A stretch of 64,000 nt of DNA from Streptomyces albus subsp. albus (GCF_000725885.1 NZ_JODR01000007.1:186001-250000); one strand, 5' to 3'. Positions 27,020 through 36,045 are shown, counted from the stretch's first letter. Notes: a model not told the origin generated them from the letters alone. Made by a program: numbers and translations.

Positions 27020-28300
27020 CTACCCCAGCAGCTCCGTCACGTACGAGCGCCAGCGGGCGGTGAACTCCGCCTGGCCGATGCCCAGGACGGACCGCAGCGC
27101 CGCGTCCACGTCCGGGCTCCGGCCGCCGCCCGCCCGGCCCGCCTGCTCGTACAGCTCCACCAGCGTGTCCTGGCCCCACTGCTGCGCCACCATCCGGCAC
27201 GCCAGCCAGCCGCCCTCGTAGGCGCGGGCCAGCCGGGCCGGATCGTTGCCGAAGGCGAAGTCCTCGTCGGTGGGCAGCCTGTGCAACGGCCCGTCCCCGT
27301 CCCCGTCGTCCCCGCCCGGCCGCCGGCCGGCGACGGCACGGGCCAGTTCGGGCGCGGCCTCGCGCGGTGCCGTCTTCGAGGCGCGGTAGCCCGCCCAGTC
27401 GGCGATGCCCTCCGACAGCCACATCGGCGTCGCCCGGGTCGTCTGGTGCCGGGTGGCCACATGGGTCGTCTCGTGGGTGAGGACGACCTGTTGCCCCTCG
27501 TCGCTGAGCATCCCGTACGCCTGCGGGTTGATCACGATGCGGTCGGCCGGCGCGCTGCCCCCGGCCGCCGCTCCCCCGCCGGCCTCGCCCGTGGTGACCG
27601 CCGCGATGCCCTCGTAGGAGGAGGCGGGCGAGCCGAGCAGGCGGGCCATGTCCGCCACGGAGGAGGGGGCTTCCAGCACCGTCCTGCGGGACCATCCGCC
27701 GGGCCACACGCGGGCGACGGCGGGCACGGCCCGGTCGGCGGCACGGGCCAGCCGGCGCAGCCCGGAGCGGTCCCGGCCCACGCCCAGCACCAGGCTGTGC
27801 GCGCCCCGGACGACGGTCATGGTGCCCTGCTCCCACAGCTGGGTGTCGCTGTCGGCCGCCTCGGCGGCGATCCGCCAGCCGCCGTCACGGCGGACGAAGC
27901 GCAGCCGCTCGGTGTCGGTGGTGGTGACCCGGTCGTAGCCGGCGATGCGGTAGCGCAGCCGGGCGGTGACCGTCGCGCTCTCTTCGTGCCGGGCCACGTC
28001 GGTGACCTGGTAGGCCCAGGTGGCCAGCGGAAGGCTGCGCAGATTGCGGTAGACCCGCTCCTGCCCGGAGCGGTAGGCGGCGGCGCGCGGATCGACGGCC
28101 GCCAGATAGCCGGACCGGTCGCCGGCACGCAGGGCGGCGGCCTGCTCGTCGAGGACCCGCTGGAAGGGGCCGTGGCCGGCCCCGCCGTCACCGGTGCCGC
28201 AGCCCGTCAGCCCGCCCGCGACGGCGGCGAACGCCAGGGCGAGTGCGAGCGTTCCGCCGCGTGCCCGCCCGTGCCGGGTGCTCCGCCGCCTCTTCGTCAC
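27020..28300 (-). CDS. Lipoprotein with HExxH metallopeptidase motif
   Basis: Exported lipoprotein of 426 residues. The basic N-terminus, hydrophobic segment and lipobox LTGC (Cys near residue 34) direct membrane anchoring. The middle (about 45-160) resembles NTF2-like folds. In the C-terminal part VVLTHETTHVATRH contains HExxH and is followed about 25 residues later by WLSEGIADW, whose Glu fits the third zinc ligand of gluzincin proteases. So a surface zinc peptidase is likely; its substrate is unknown. It is next to two cell-wall hydrolase genes on the same strand. Confidence 0.82.
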   Translation of the reverse strand: MTKRRRSTRHGRARGGTLALALAFAAVAGGLTGCGTGDGGAGHGPFQRVLDEQAAALRAGDRSGYLAAVDPRAAAYRSGQERVYRNLRSLPLATWAYQVTDVARHEESATVTARLRYRIAGYDRVTTTDTERLRFVRRDGGWRIAAEAADSDTQLWEQGTMTVVRGAHSLVLGVGRDRSGLRRLARAADRAVPAVARVWPGGWSRRTVLEAPSSVADMARLLGSPASSYEGIAAVTTGEAGGGAAAGGSAPADRIVINPQAYGMLSDEGQQVVLTHETTHVATRHQTTRATPMWLSEGIADWAGYRASKTAPREAAPELARAVAGRRPGGDDGDGDGPLHRLPTDEDFAFGNDPARLARAYEGGWLACRMVAQQWGQDTLVELYEQAGRAGGGRSPDVDAALRSVLGIGQAEFTARWRSYVTELLG

Positions 28301-28334
28301 CCCACCGAGGGTACGGGCGGCGCGGCGGTGCCGG

Positions 28335-29402
28335 TCAGGGGCGGGTGACGGCGGAGATCGGCATCATGCCGACCGGGTCGTAGCGCACCTTGGCCCCCGG
28401 GTAGGGCGCGTGCACGACCTGGCCGCCGCCCACGTACATCCCCACGTGGCTGGCGTCGTCCCGGTAGACGACCAGATCGCCGGGGCGGGCCTGGCCGAGC
28501 GGCACCTGCCGGCCCGCCGACCGCTGGGCCTGCGAGGTGCGGGGGATGGCGGTGCCCGCCTGCCTGTACGCCCACTGGGTCAGCCCGGAGCAGTCGAACG
28601 AGTAGGGCCCGGCCGCCCCCCACGCGTACGGGCGGCCGACGGCGGACTTGACGGCGGCGACGGCGGACGCCGCCCGTGCCGAGGACGCCTTGCCGCCACC
28701 GCCGGCCGGCGAGCCGTCCTCGGGCGCCTCGCCCCGGTGGCCGTGGCGGGCGGCGCGCTCGCGGGCGGCCCGCTCGTCGGCGGACAGCTTGTTGACGAGA
28801 CGCTGGGCGGCGGCGAGTTTCCGCTGGACGCTCTTCTTCTCGCGTTTGAGGGCCTTTTGCAGGCTGTCGAGCCGGGCGAGTTTCCCGGCGGCCTCGTCGC
28901 GCCGCTGTTCGAGATCGTGCTGGGCGGCCCGGAGTTGCCGCAGCTTGAGCATCTGCCGGGTGCCGATGCGGTCGACGGTGGCGGCCTTGTCGAGGAAGCC
29001 GTCGGGATCCTCGGTGAGCAGCAGCCGCAGTGTGGGGTCGATGCCGCCGGAACGGTACTGGGCGCCGGCGAGTCCGCCGAGGGAGTTGCGCAGCTCGTTG
29101 ACCTCGGACTGGCCGCGCGCGACGGCGTCCTGCGCGTTCGTGACCTGCTTGCGGAGCTTCCCGGCCCGCTCCGCCACCCCGTTGTACTTCTCCGTCGCCA
29201 CCTCCGCCTGCTCGTAGAGCCGGTCGATGCGCGCGTTCAGGCTCTTGGCGGCCGGCTTCCCGGCGCCCGGCTCGGCACCGGCGGGGGCCGCGGGGGAGAG
29301 TGCGGCTGCCGCACCGGCCGCGGCGGCCGAGAGCACGGTGACCCGCGCGGGCCAACTCTGCCCGGGCAGCGGGGTACGTCGGGGGGAGCGGTGCGATGCC
29401 AC
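28335..29402 (-). CDS. NlpC/P60 (C40) peptidoglycan endopeptidase, copy 1
   Basis: Secreted cell-wall hydrolase of about 355 residues. From the GTG at 29402 it has a basic start and hydrophobic signal (about 15-45), then two long coiled-coil segments (about 55-215). The C-terminal NlpC/P60 domain carries the catalytic Cys in FDCSGLTQWAY, His in ASHVGMYVGGG and the third residue His in VVHAPYPG. It is a tandem paralogue of the gene at 29688-30716, with the same domain order and the same MASHR-type N-terminus, which supports the chosen start. RipA-like; cleaves stem-peptide bonds. Confidence 0.9.
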   Translation of the reverse strand: MASHRSPRRTPLPGQSWPARVTVLSAAAAGAAAALSPAAPAGAEPGAGKPAAKSLNARIDRLYEQAEVATEKYNGVAERAGKLRKQVTNAQDAVARGQSEVNELRNSLGGLAGAQYRSGGIDPTLRLLLTEDPDGFLDKAATVDRIGTRQMLKLRQLRAAQHDLEQRRDEAAGKLARLDSLQKALKREKKSVQRKLAAAQRLVNKLSADERAARERAARHGHRGEAPEDGSPAGGGGKASSARAASAVAAVKSAVGRPYAWGAAGPYSFDCSGLTQWAYRQAGTAIPRTSQAQRSAGRQVPLGQARPGDLVVYRDDASHVGMYVGGGQVVHAPYPGAKVRYDPVGMMPISAVTRP

Positions 29403-29625
29403 TGGAGGACGCGTTCCTTCCGCTAGGCGACTTGCGCCCGCAGAATGTAACGGCGCCCTTACAGGCGGCAAAGGACCGATCACCCTTCGTGAGCCGTCCC
29501 CAGAGGTGGGGAGTCCGCCGATGACGCAGGTCACCGGCGGGTGGCCAGGTCATCCGGGCACCCCGCGCTTTCACCCGCACGAGCGACGTTTAGCGGTCAT
29601 CACACTGGCTGGTGATCAGGTGGAA

Positions 29626-29658
29626 AAGCCCTGGCGCCGGTACTCCGGGCCAGGGCTT
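29626..29658 (-). terminator. Intrinsic terminator after NlpC/P60 copy 2
   Basis: Arms AAGCCCTGG and CCAGGGCTT (9 bp) with a 15-base loop. Read on the minus strand it ends in TTTT, 30 bases after the stop codon of the upstream hydrolase. The two paralogues are therefore probably transcribed separately. Confidence 0.85.
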
Positions 29659-29687
29659 CGGTGAAATTCGGCACAAAGGGCCGGGTC

Positions 29688-30716
29688 TCAGACCCGCACG
29701 CCGAACTGGAACGGCATGTTGCCCATCGCCTCGAACCGCACGTTCGCACCCGGCTTGGGCGCGTGCAGCACCTGGCCGTTGCCGGCGTACAGGCCGATGT
29801 GGTGCAGGTCCCCGTAGAAGAGCACCAGGTCGCCGGGCTTGAGCTGGCTCTGGCTGGAGATCCGGGTGCCGGCGTTCGCCTGCGCCTGCGAGGTGCGCGG
29901 CAGCGAGACACCCGCCTGCTGGTAGGCCCAGGAGGTCAGCCCGGAGCAGTCGAAGGAGCTCGGGCCGGTGGCACCCCACACGTAGGGGCTGCCGATCTTG
30001 GTCTTGGCGGCGGCCAGTGCGGCGGCGGCGCGGCCGGAGCCCGCCTTCACGTCGCTCATGTCCGCCTGCTGGCTGGACTTGTTCTCGGCCTTCTTCTGCT
30101 GCGCGGCGAGCTTCGCCTTCTCCTTGGCCGTCATGGAGTTGAGGAGCCCCTGGGCCTGCGAGAGCTTGGCCTGGATCTCCTTCTTCTTGCGGCCGAGCTC
30201 GGTGCGGGTCTCCGAGAGGTCCTTGAGCTTGCCGGACGCCTCCTTGCGCTGCTGGGCGAGGAGACGCTGCTTGGCCTGGATCTTCTTGAGCGCGCTGGCC
30301 TGCTTGGTGCTCAACTGGTCCATGGCCGAAGCCTTGTCCAGGTAGTCGTCCGGGTCGGACGAGAGGAACAGCTGCACCGACGGGTCGATGCCGCCGTTGC
30401 GGTACTGCGCTGTGGCCACCGAGCCCAGCTCGTCGCGCATGCGGTTGAGGTCCTCCTGCCCGCGCGCGACGCTGTCCTGGAGGTTCTCGACCTCCTTGGA
30501 GAGCTTGGCCTGCTTCTCCTTGGCGCCGTTGTACTTCTCGGTGGCGGCCTCGGCGTCCTCGTAGAGTTTGTCGACCTTTTCCTTGACGCTCTTCTTGGAG
30601 GTCTGCGGGTCGGCGTGCGCGGCCTGGGCGGTAAGAGCGACGGCCGCAGCCGCGGTCATGGTGAAGACGCTGACACGAGCGCGGCTGGGCTGCTTGGGAC
30701 GACGGTGGGACGCCAC
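29688..30716 (-). CDS. NlpC/P60 (C40) peptidoglycan endopeptidase, copy 2
   Basis: Secreted peptidoglycan hydrolase of 342 residues: signal peptide to about residue 35 ending AHADP, coiled-coil region about 40-205 rich in Lys, Glu and Gln, then the NlpC/P60 domain with FDCSGLTSWAY (nucleophile Cys), LHHIGLYAGNG and VLHAPKPG. The GTG start gives the N-terminus MASHRRPKQ, matching the neighbour. Duplicate of the 28335-29402 gene. It has a long leader (about 350 bases) upstream, which may carry regulation of its expression. Confidence 0.92.
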   Translation of the reverse strand: MASHRRPKQPSRARVSVFTMTAAAAVALTAQAAHADPQTSKKSVKEKVDKLYEDAEAATEKYNGAKEKQAKLSKEVENLQDSVARGQEDLNRMRDELGSVATAQYRNGGIDPSVQLFLSSDPDDYLDKASAMDQLSTKQASALKKIQAKQRLLAQQRKEASGKLKDLSETRTELGRKKKEIQAKLSQAQGLLNSMTAKEKAKLAAQQKKAENKSSQQADMSDVKAGSGRAAAALAAAKTKIGSPYVWGATGPSSFDCSGLTSWAYQQAGVSLPRTSQAQANAGTRISSQSQLKPGDLVLFYGDLHHIGLYAGNGQVLHAPKPGANVRFEAMGNMPFQFGVRV

Positions 30717-31072
30717 TGGGGCGAGCTCCTTCTTCCTCCGAGCCGCCTGCCGGTCGGTCAGTTCCGGCTCCGCCGCTGCGATATGGGCGATCTCAGCCGA
30801 CGGACTAGGCGGGCCTCCGCCGTCACCCCGGATAGGTGATCACCCGAGCGGAGGTTCGTGGCCAGAGATTAGCCACGCGTAGTGATCGGATCAAATCCCT
30901 CCAGAAAAAAGGCGACCCAGGAGCACATTCTTTACCCGGCACCCACGCTGTGCGAGCGGTAACTCACTCTTCGCCACGGAAATCCCGGGCCCCGCCCCCG
31001 ATGTCCCCTCCGCGCCCCGGACTCTGACGTTCCGTCGCCCACCGTCCCGGAACCCCCGGGGACGCAGCGCCC
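30717..31072 (-). promoter_or_regulatory. 356-base leader/promoter region of NlpC/P60 copy 2
   Basis: No gene seen. On the minus strand it contains an inverted repeat CGTGGC/GCCACG with a 9-base loop and, slightly downstream, a perfect 10-bp palindrome GGTGATCACC (30835-30844). These could be operator or leader-RNA structures. I did not find the c-di-AMP riboswitch core that controls some Streptomyces muralytic genes. The distal end holds the terminator of the NYN gene. Confidence 0.35.
31043..31064 (-). terminator. Possible terminator after the NYN-domain gene
   Basis: Short hairpin CGTCCC/GGGACG with a 10-base loop, just beyond the stop codon at 31073 on the minus strand. Weak and without a T-run. 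Confidence 0.45.
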
Positions 31073-32692
31073 TCAGGACCGGGCCAGCCGCTTGAGCAGC
31101 AGCGTGGAGGACACCGGCCGGGCACCGGCCGCCGTACAGCCGTCTGCCACCTCGCGGTCGCTGGAGACCACCACCACCGGCCGGCCCGGCGGCTCGGCCC
31201 GCACCAGACGCCGGATCAGCTCGTCCGCCGTCTGACCCGGCTTCGAGAAGAGGACCCGCACGCCGCGCGGCGGCGCCAGCAGCACCGGCGCCGCCAGCTC
31301 CGCGCCGTCGAACACACAGGTGACCTCCGCGTTGGACTGGGCCGCCAGCACCGCCAGCCCGCCCAGCAGCCGCAGCCGCTGCTTCTCCAGCGGCAGCGAG
31401 GGATAGCCGGTCTTGGTCACGTTGTAGCCGTCCACCACCAGATGCGCCTGGGGCAACGCCAGCAACTGGTCGAGCAGCGCCGGATCGGTGGCCGACAGCG
31501 CCCGGGCCGCCACGTCCTTCGGCGACATCCGCCCCGGCTCCACCGCCTCCACGGTGTCGGCCGGCCGGGTCTGGGACGGCGGCAGCGCCAGCTCGCGGCG
31601 CAGCCCCTGCGCCGCGTCCAGCACGGTGTCCAGCAGCAGCCGCACCCGCATGTCCTCCACGCTGCGGCCCTCCCGCACGGCACGCCGTCCGGCCTCCAGT
31701 GCGGACTCCGTCTCGGCCAGCCGCGACTTGAGCCGCCGCACCTCGCTGTCCGACGCGGCCTTCTCGGCGTTCGCGGCGGCCCGTACGGAATCCAGCTCCG
31801 CCTGGAGCTTGCGCAGCGCCGCCTCACCGCGCCGCACATCCGCCTGGGCGCTGCGCAGCCGCCGCTGGGTGCCGTCCAGTTCCTTGCGGAGCGCCTCCAG
31901 TTCGCGCCTGCCCCGCTCGGCCTCGTCCCGTGCGGTGCTCTTGGCCTGGGCCAGCTCGTCACGGAGCCGGGCCAGTTCGCGCTGCGCCTCCTCGCCGGCG
32001 CGTTCGGCCTGCGCCCGCTGAGCCTCCTCCCCGGCAGCCGCGACGAGCTTCGCCCAGCCGGGAGGCCGCAGGATGTAACCGGCGGCGGCCACATCGACCG
32101 GGTCCGCGGCGGCGGGCGGGGCGCCGCCGTCCAGGGCCTCCGCCAGCTGGGGCAGCTGTTCGCGCAGCCGGGCGGCGATGCGCTGCCGGAAGACCGCGTC
32201 GGTCTCCAGCGCCGTCGCCATCGCGTTCCCGCCGAACTTGGCGCGGCGCTGCGGGGTGAACCGGGCGTACTGCCGCAGCGGGGGCGGCAGTTCCGCGACG
32301 GTCAGCCCGCCGAGGGCGTCACCGGTGAAGGCGACCACGCGCCGCCGCACCTTCTCGGGCAACGGGCGCTCCAGCCCCTCACCGCCGTCGCCGCCACGGC
32401 CGTCGTCGCCGTCGTCACCGTCATGGCCGTCGTCACCGTCATGGCCGCCGTCGTCGCCGCCACGGCCGCCGCGGCCGTCGGCACCGTCTTCGACGGCGTC
32501 GCCGTCCGCCGGGCCGGGCGCCTCCTCGGGGCCGGGCGCCCGGTCCGGTTCCGGTTCACGGCGCCGTCCGGGCGGGACCCCCGCGGGTCCCGCCCCGGGC
32601 CCGGGGCCCGCTTCCGTGCCGGGCTCAGGCCCCGGGGGCGCGTCGGCAGCCTCGTACCGCCGCCGAGGGTCGCCGCCCGTCCGTTCCACCAC
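31073..32692 (-). CDS. NYN-domain (YacP-like PIN-fold) RNA-binding protein with coiled coil
   Basis: Cytosolic protein of 539 residues. Residues about 1-105 are low-complexity, with Gly/Asp/His repeats near 75-105 encoded by a tandem DNA repeat. An N-terminal conserved block follows (FTPQRRAKFGGNAMATALE), then a long coiled coil (about 225-345). The C-terminal NYN nuclease-like domain has HLVVDGYNVTKTGYPSLPL, VTCVFDGAELAAP, and VVVVSSDREVADG, supplying the acidic residues of a PIN-like active site. Related to YacP/Rae1 proteins, which act on RNA at ribosomes; that role is inferred. GTG start at 32692 (or 32689). Confidence 0.87.
   Translation of the reverse strand: MVERTGGDPRRRYEAADAPPGPEPGTEAGPGPGAGPAGVPPGRRREPEPDRAPGPEEAPGPADGDAVEDGADGRGGRGGDDGGHDGDDGHDGDDGDDGRGGDGGEGLERPLPEKVRRRVVAFTGDALGGLTVAELPPPLRQYARFTPQRRAKFGGNAMATALETDAVFRQRIAARLREQLPQLAEALDGGAPPAAADPVDVAAAGYILRPPGWAKLVAAAGEEAQRAQAERAGEEAQRELARLRDELAQAKSTARDEAERGRRELEALRKELDGTQRRLRSAQADVRRGEAALRKLQAELDSVRAAANAEKAASDSEVRRLKSRLAETESALEAGRRAVREGRSVEDMRVRLLLDTVLDAAQGLRRELALPPSQTRPADTVEAVEPGRMSPKDVAARALSATDPALLDQLLALPQAHLVVDGYNVTKTGYPSLPLEKQRLRLLGGLAVLAAQSNAEVTCVFDGAELAAPVLLAPPRGVRVLFSKPGQTADELIRRLVRAEPPGRPVVVVSSDREVADGCTAAGARPVSSTLLLKRLARS
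32411..32446 (+). repeat. Exact 18-bp tandem duplication inside the NYN gene
   Basis: GTCGTCACCGTCATGGCC occurs twice back to back (32411-32428 and 32429-32446), with degraded copies on both sides. It encodes the Gly/Asp/His-rich repeat of the protein's N-terminal region on the minus strand, so length variation between strains would be in frame. Confidence 0.85.
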
Positions 32693-32733
32693 CGGTCACA
32701 CCTGCCGTCTCACGACCTGATCTCCTCCAGGCC

Positions 32734-32973
32734 CTACACCTGGGCGCTGGGCCGGTCCACCAGTTCGATCTGGTCGACGGCGTTGCACCATCGGCAGCGC
32801 ACGGACTCGATGCTCTCATCGAGCACTTCCCGCTCCTCGACCTTGGGTGCTCCGGCCAGGTCCAGATGGACGTACTCGACCACCTTGCTGGAGCGGGTGA
32901 CGTCGAACCGGGTCAGGTTGCCGCACAGCGTGCAGCGCCAGCGCGTCTCGTCCGTGGGCGTGGGGACCGCCAT
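32734..32973 (-). CDS. Small zinc-ribbon-like hypothetical protein
   Basis: A 79-residue cytosolic protein with two CxxC knuckles, WRCTLCGN near the start and VRCRWCNA near residue 65, spaced as in a treble-clef or zinc-ribbon fold. The ATG at 32973 has GAGGA eight bases upstream, better than the in-frame start at 33039. It lies upstream of the NYN gene on the same strand with 41 bases between, so both may be expressed together. Function unknown; zinc or RNA binding is a reasonable guess. Confidence 0.8.
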   Translation of the reverse strand: MAVPTPTDETRWRCTLCGNLTRFDVTRSSKVVEYVHLDLAGAPKVEEREVLDESIESVRCRWCNAVDQIELVDRPSAQV

Positions 32974-33159
32974 CGTCTCTGTCCTCGTTTCCTTGAGGTC
33001 GGGTCCGTGGGTGCGCTGCGCTTCCGCAGAACACGTCACGGGCGTGCGGCGCGGGGTCAGGTCCGGTCAACCCTACGGCTTGGGACCGTCCGCGTGCCCC
33101 CGCGTGTGTCGAGGAGCATGCCCGGAGACGGACGGACACACAGCCGTCATGATCCGGAC

Positions 33160-33894
33160 ATGGACCACACCGACGACCCCGGCGCCACGCCCCCGCGCCG
33201 TACCGGAAGGAGACGCCCCTGGGTGACGTACGCGCTGATCGGCTGCTGCTTCCTGGTCTTCCTGGCGGGCCCGGCCTCCGGCGTCGTCCCCTCCCACGGT
33301 ACGGGGCGGCTGGTTCAGGAGAGCCGGGCGGCCTGGTTCGACCGGTGGGGCGTGGTGCCCGAGGCGCTGCTGAGCGGAAGGGCGCGCCCCCTGCTGACAC
33401 CGCTGACCGCGCTGTTCCTGCACGCCAACTGGCTGCACCTGCTGGGCAACCTGCTCTTCCTGTTCGTCTTCGGCGGCCCGGTCGAACAGCGCATGGGCCC
33501 GCCCCGCTTCGCCCTCTTCTACCTGGGGACCGGCTACGCGGCGATGTGCTGCTACGCGGTGGCGCACCCGGAGTCGGCGCAGCCGCTGGTCGGTGCGTCG
33601 GGCGCGGTCTCCGCCGTACTGGGCGCCTTCCTCTTCCTGCACCCCCGCACCCGGGTGACCAGCGTCTTCCCCTTCCTCTTCTTCCTTCCGCTGCGGTTCC
33701 CCGCCTGGGCGGTGCTGCTGTTCTGGGTCACCCTCCAGTGGCTGGCCGCGCGCCAGGACGCGGGCGGGCCCGGCATCGCCCACCTCGCCCACGTGGCCGG
33801 ATTCACGCTGGGCTTCCTCTGTGCCTGGCTCGGACACCGCCGGGCTAGAGTGACCGGGCCAACCCCGGCATGTGAGGGAGAGAGACCACCGTGA
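33160..33894 (+). CDS. Rhomboid-family intramembrane serine protease
   Basis: Polytopic membrane protease of about 244 residues with six or seven helices. The catalytic Ser is in VGASGAVSAVLGAF (G-A-S-G) and the catalytic His in AHLAHVAGFTLGF. The HANWLHLLGNLLFLFVFG helix carries the conserved rhomboid H-x2-x-N pattern. The ATG at 33160 has no obvious ribosome-binding site. A GTG at 33223, with GGAAGGAG ten bases upstream, would remove a hydrophilic N-tail and may be the true start. The stop overlaps the next gene by four bases (GTGA), so they are translationally coupled. Confidence 0.9.
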   Translation: MDHTDDPGATPPRRTGRRRPWVTYALIGCCFLVFLAGPASGVVPSHGTGRLVQESRAAWFDRWGVVPEALLSGRARPLLTPLTALFLHANWLHLLGNLLFLFVFGGPVEQRMGPPRFALFYLGTGYAAMCCYAVAHPESAQPLVGASGAVSAVLGAFLFLHPRTRVTSVFPFLFFLPLRFPAWAVLLFWVTLQWLAARQDAGGPGIAHLAHVAGFTLGFLCAWLGHRRARVTGPTPACEGERPP

Positions 33895-34172
33895 TCACTT
33901 CGATCGTGCTGATCCGGACGAGCACCGACAGCATCCCGGAGATCGCCGAGCAGATCGCCGCCATCGACGGTGTCAGCGAGGTCTACTCCGTCACCGGCGC
34001 GCACGACCTGATCGCCATGGTGCGGGTCGCCCACCACGACGACCTCGCCGACATCATCCCCGGCCGGATCAGCAAGGTCCCCGGCGTCCAGGCGACCGAG
34101 ACCCACATCGCGTTCCGCACCTACTCGCAGCACGACCTGGAGACGGCGTTCGCCATCGGCCTGGACTCCTGA
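33891..34172 (+). CDS. Stand-alone Lrp/AsnC-type (RAM) ligand-binding domain protein
   Basis: A 93-residue protein consisting only of the dimeric alpha/beta-barrel effector domain of AsnC-family regulators: IAEQIAAIDGVSEVYSVTGAHDLIAMVRV followed by THIAFRTYSQHDLETAF. The helix-turn-helix is absent, so it cannot bind DNA by itself. Proteins of this kind are common in actinobacteria and are thought to sense amino acids or to modulate partners. GTG start coupled to the rhomboid gene, with GAGGGAGAG upstream. Confidence 0.88.
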   Translation: MITSIVLIRTSTDSIPEIAEQIAAIDGVSEVYSVTGAHDLIAMVRVAHHDDLADIIPGRISKVPGVQATETHIAFRTYSQHDLETAFAIGLDS

Positions 34173-34279
34173 CGGCGGCGAGGCCAGGCCCGATCACGGG
34201 GACCCCGCGGCGGTCCGGTGGGCCCGTCCGCGTGACGGACCCGGACCGGTCCCCCGGCCCTGGTGGGCCGCCGCCCCGC

Positions 34280-35671
34280 TCAGCGGGCGGAGCGCTCCGG
34301 CGCCTCGGGGACGCACCGGCCGTCCTCCGTACGGTAGTTCCAGCGGGCGCCGTTGCCGACCAGTTCCCGGACCGCCGTGACGAACCGGTCCACGTGCTCG
34401 TCCGGGGTCCCGGCACCGAAACTGACCCGCACCGCGTTCAGGGCCCGCTCACCCGGCGCCGCCTCGGGCACCCCGCACTCGCCGGGGGTGTCCCCCGACT
34501 GCCCCAGCAACGTACGCAGCAGCGGATGCGCGCAGAAGAGCCCGTCCCGCACGCCGATCCCGTACTCCGCGGACAGCGCAGCCGCGAAGTGCGAACTGTT
34601 CCAGCCCTCCACCACGAAGGACAGCACGCCCACCCGGTCGGCGTCCTGCCCGAAGAGGGACAGCACCGTGACCTGGGGCAGCTCGGCCAGCCCCGCCCGC
34701 AGCCGGGCCAGCAGCTCCTCCTCGCGGGCGACGAGCCGGTCGAAACCGGCCTCGGTCAGCGCCCGGCAGGCCGAAGCGAGGGCGTACGCGCCGATCACGT
34801 TGGGCGAGCCCGCCTCGTGCCGGGCCGCGGTCGTGTGCCACTCGACGTCCACCCCGCCGTCCGCGCCGCGCACCACGCTGCGGCTCGCCCCGCCGCCCGC
34901 CAGATACGGCTCGGCCTCACGCAGCCAGTCAGCGCGGCCGGCCAGCACCCCCGCGCCGAAGGGTGCGTACAGCTTGTGCCCGGAGAACGCCACCCAGTCC
35001 GCCTCCAGCTCCGCCAGGTTCACCGGACGGTGCGGGGCCAGCTGCGCCGCGTCCAGTACGAGCCGCGCCCCGTGCCGGTGCGCCGCCCGTGCCAGCTCGC
35101 GCACCGGCCACACCTCGCCCGTCACGTTCGACGCGCCCGTCACGCACACCAGCTTCGGGCCCGCTGGCGCACCGTGGAGCGCCGCCTCCAGAGTGGCGAC
35201 GGCCGCCTCCGGGGAGCGCGGCGCGTCCAGATACGTCACCTCACGGCCCCGCCACGGCAGCAGCGAGGCATGGTGCTCCGTCTCGAACACGAACACCCGC
35301 GTGCCCTGCGGCAACACCGATGCCAGCAGATTGAGGGAATCGGTCGTGGCCCGCGTGAAGACGACCTGGTCACCCTCCCGGCAGCCCACGAACTCGGCGA
35401 CCGTCCGCCGGCTCTGTTCGAACAACTCCGTCGACAACTGCGACAGATGACCGGCACCCCGGTGGACGCTGCCGTAGTACGGCGCATACGCGGCCACGTC
35501 GTCCCACACCCGCTGCAGCGCGGGGGCACTCGCCGCGTAGTCGAGCGCCGCGTACGTCACCTCCCCGCCGGTGACGAGCGGCACGCGGACATCGGCGCCG
35601 AGGACGGGAAGCGGCGTGACCCCCTCGGAACAAGAGGTCTTTTCCGGGGCAAAAGCGGCATCGAACGGCAT
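34280..35671 (-). CDS. Class V PLP-dependent aminotransferase (cysteine-desulfurase-like fold)
   Basis: PLP enzyme of 463 residues. LDYAASAPAL at the start of the fold, TRATTDSLNLL, ETEHHASLLPW, LVLDAAQLAPHRP and the Schiff-base lysine in AFSGHKLYAPFGAGVL place it in the SufS/CsdA/EgtE-like class V branch. The usual active-site Cys loop of desulfurases is not evident near VRDGLFCAHPLL, though a Cys is present there, so it may be a desulfurase, a lyase or an aminotransferase. ATG at 35671 with GGAG seven bases upstream. No sulfur-pathway gene adjoins it. Confidence 0.83.
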   Translation of the reverse strand: MPFDAAFAPEKTSCSEGVTPLPVLGADVRVPLVTGGEVTYAALDYAASAPALQRVWDDVAAYAPYYGSVHRGAGHLSQLSTELFEQSRRTVAEFVGCREGDQVVFTRATTDSLNLLASVLPQGTRVFVFETEHHASLLPWRGREVTYLDAPRSPEAAVATLEAALHGAPAGPKLVCVTGASNVTGEVWPVRELARAAHRHGARLVLDAAQLAPHRPVNLAELEADWVAFSGHKLYAPFGAGVLAGRADWLREAEPYLAGGGASRSVVRGADGGVDVEWHTTAARHEAGSPNVIGAYALASACRALTEAGFDRLVAREEELLARLRAGLAELPQVTVLSLFGQDADRVGVLSFVVEGWNSSHFAAALSAEYGIGVRDGLFCAHPLLRTLLGQSGDTPGECGVPEAAPGERALNAVRVSFGAGTPDEHVDRFVTAVRELVGNGARWNYRTEDGRCVPEAPERSAR

Positions 35672-36045
35672 GGTTGGGCTCCCACGGGCAGAACCGGGCG
35701 ACCCGTCACGGCGCGGGACAGCGCCATCGGGCACGCGAGGAAAAAGGAAGAGACAGAACCGGAAAAGGGCCGACTTCGGCCCTAGCGCATTCGCTTGCTC
35801 ACGGAAGGCTCCCTCGAAGACCAGGACCCCTGGCGGAGAGGGATCCGCGCTTGCCGCAGACCTTGCTGTCCTACGGCCTGGTCATCACCCGGGGCACCCC
35901 GCCACGGACGGAGGGTTGCCGGACAGCGGGCCGGGGCCTTTGTCGCTGTCGCTCGTGACCTGTGAGGGAGTATGCCACACGCTGTGCGCGGCGCACATGC
36001 CCCGTCTTGCCATGCGGACCCCCTCCCAGCAGGGGCTCCGCCCCT

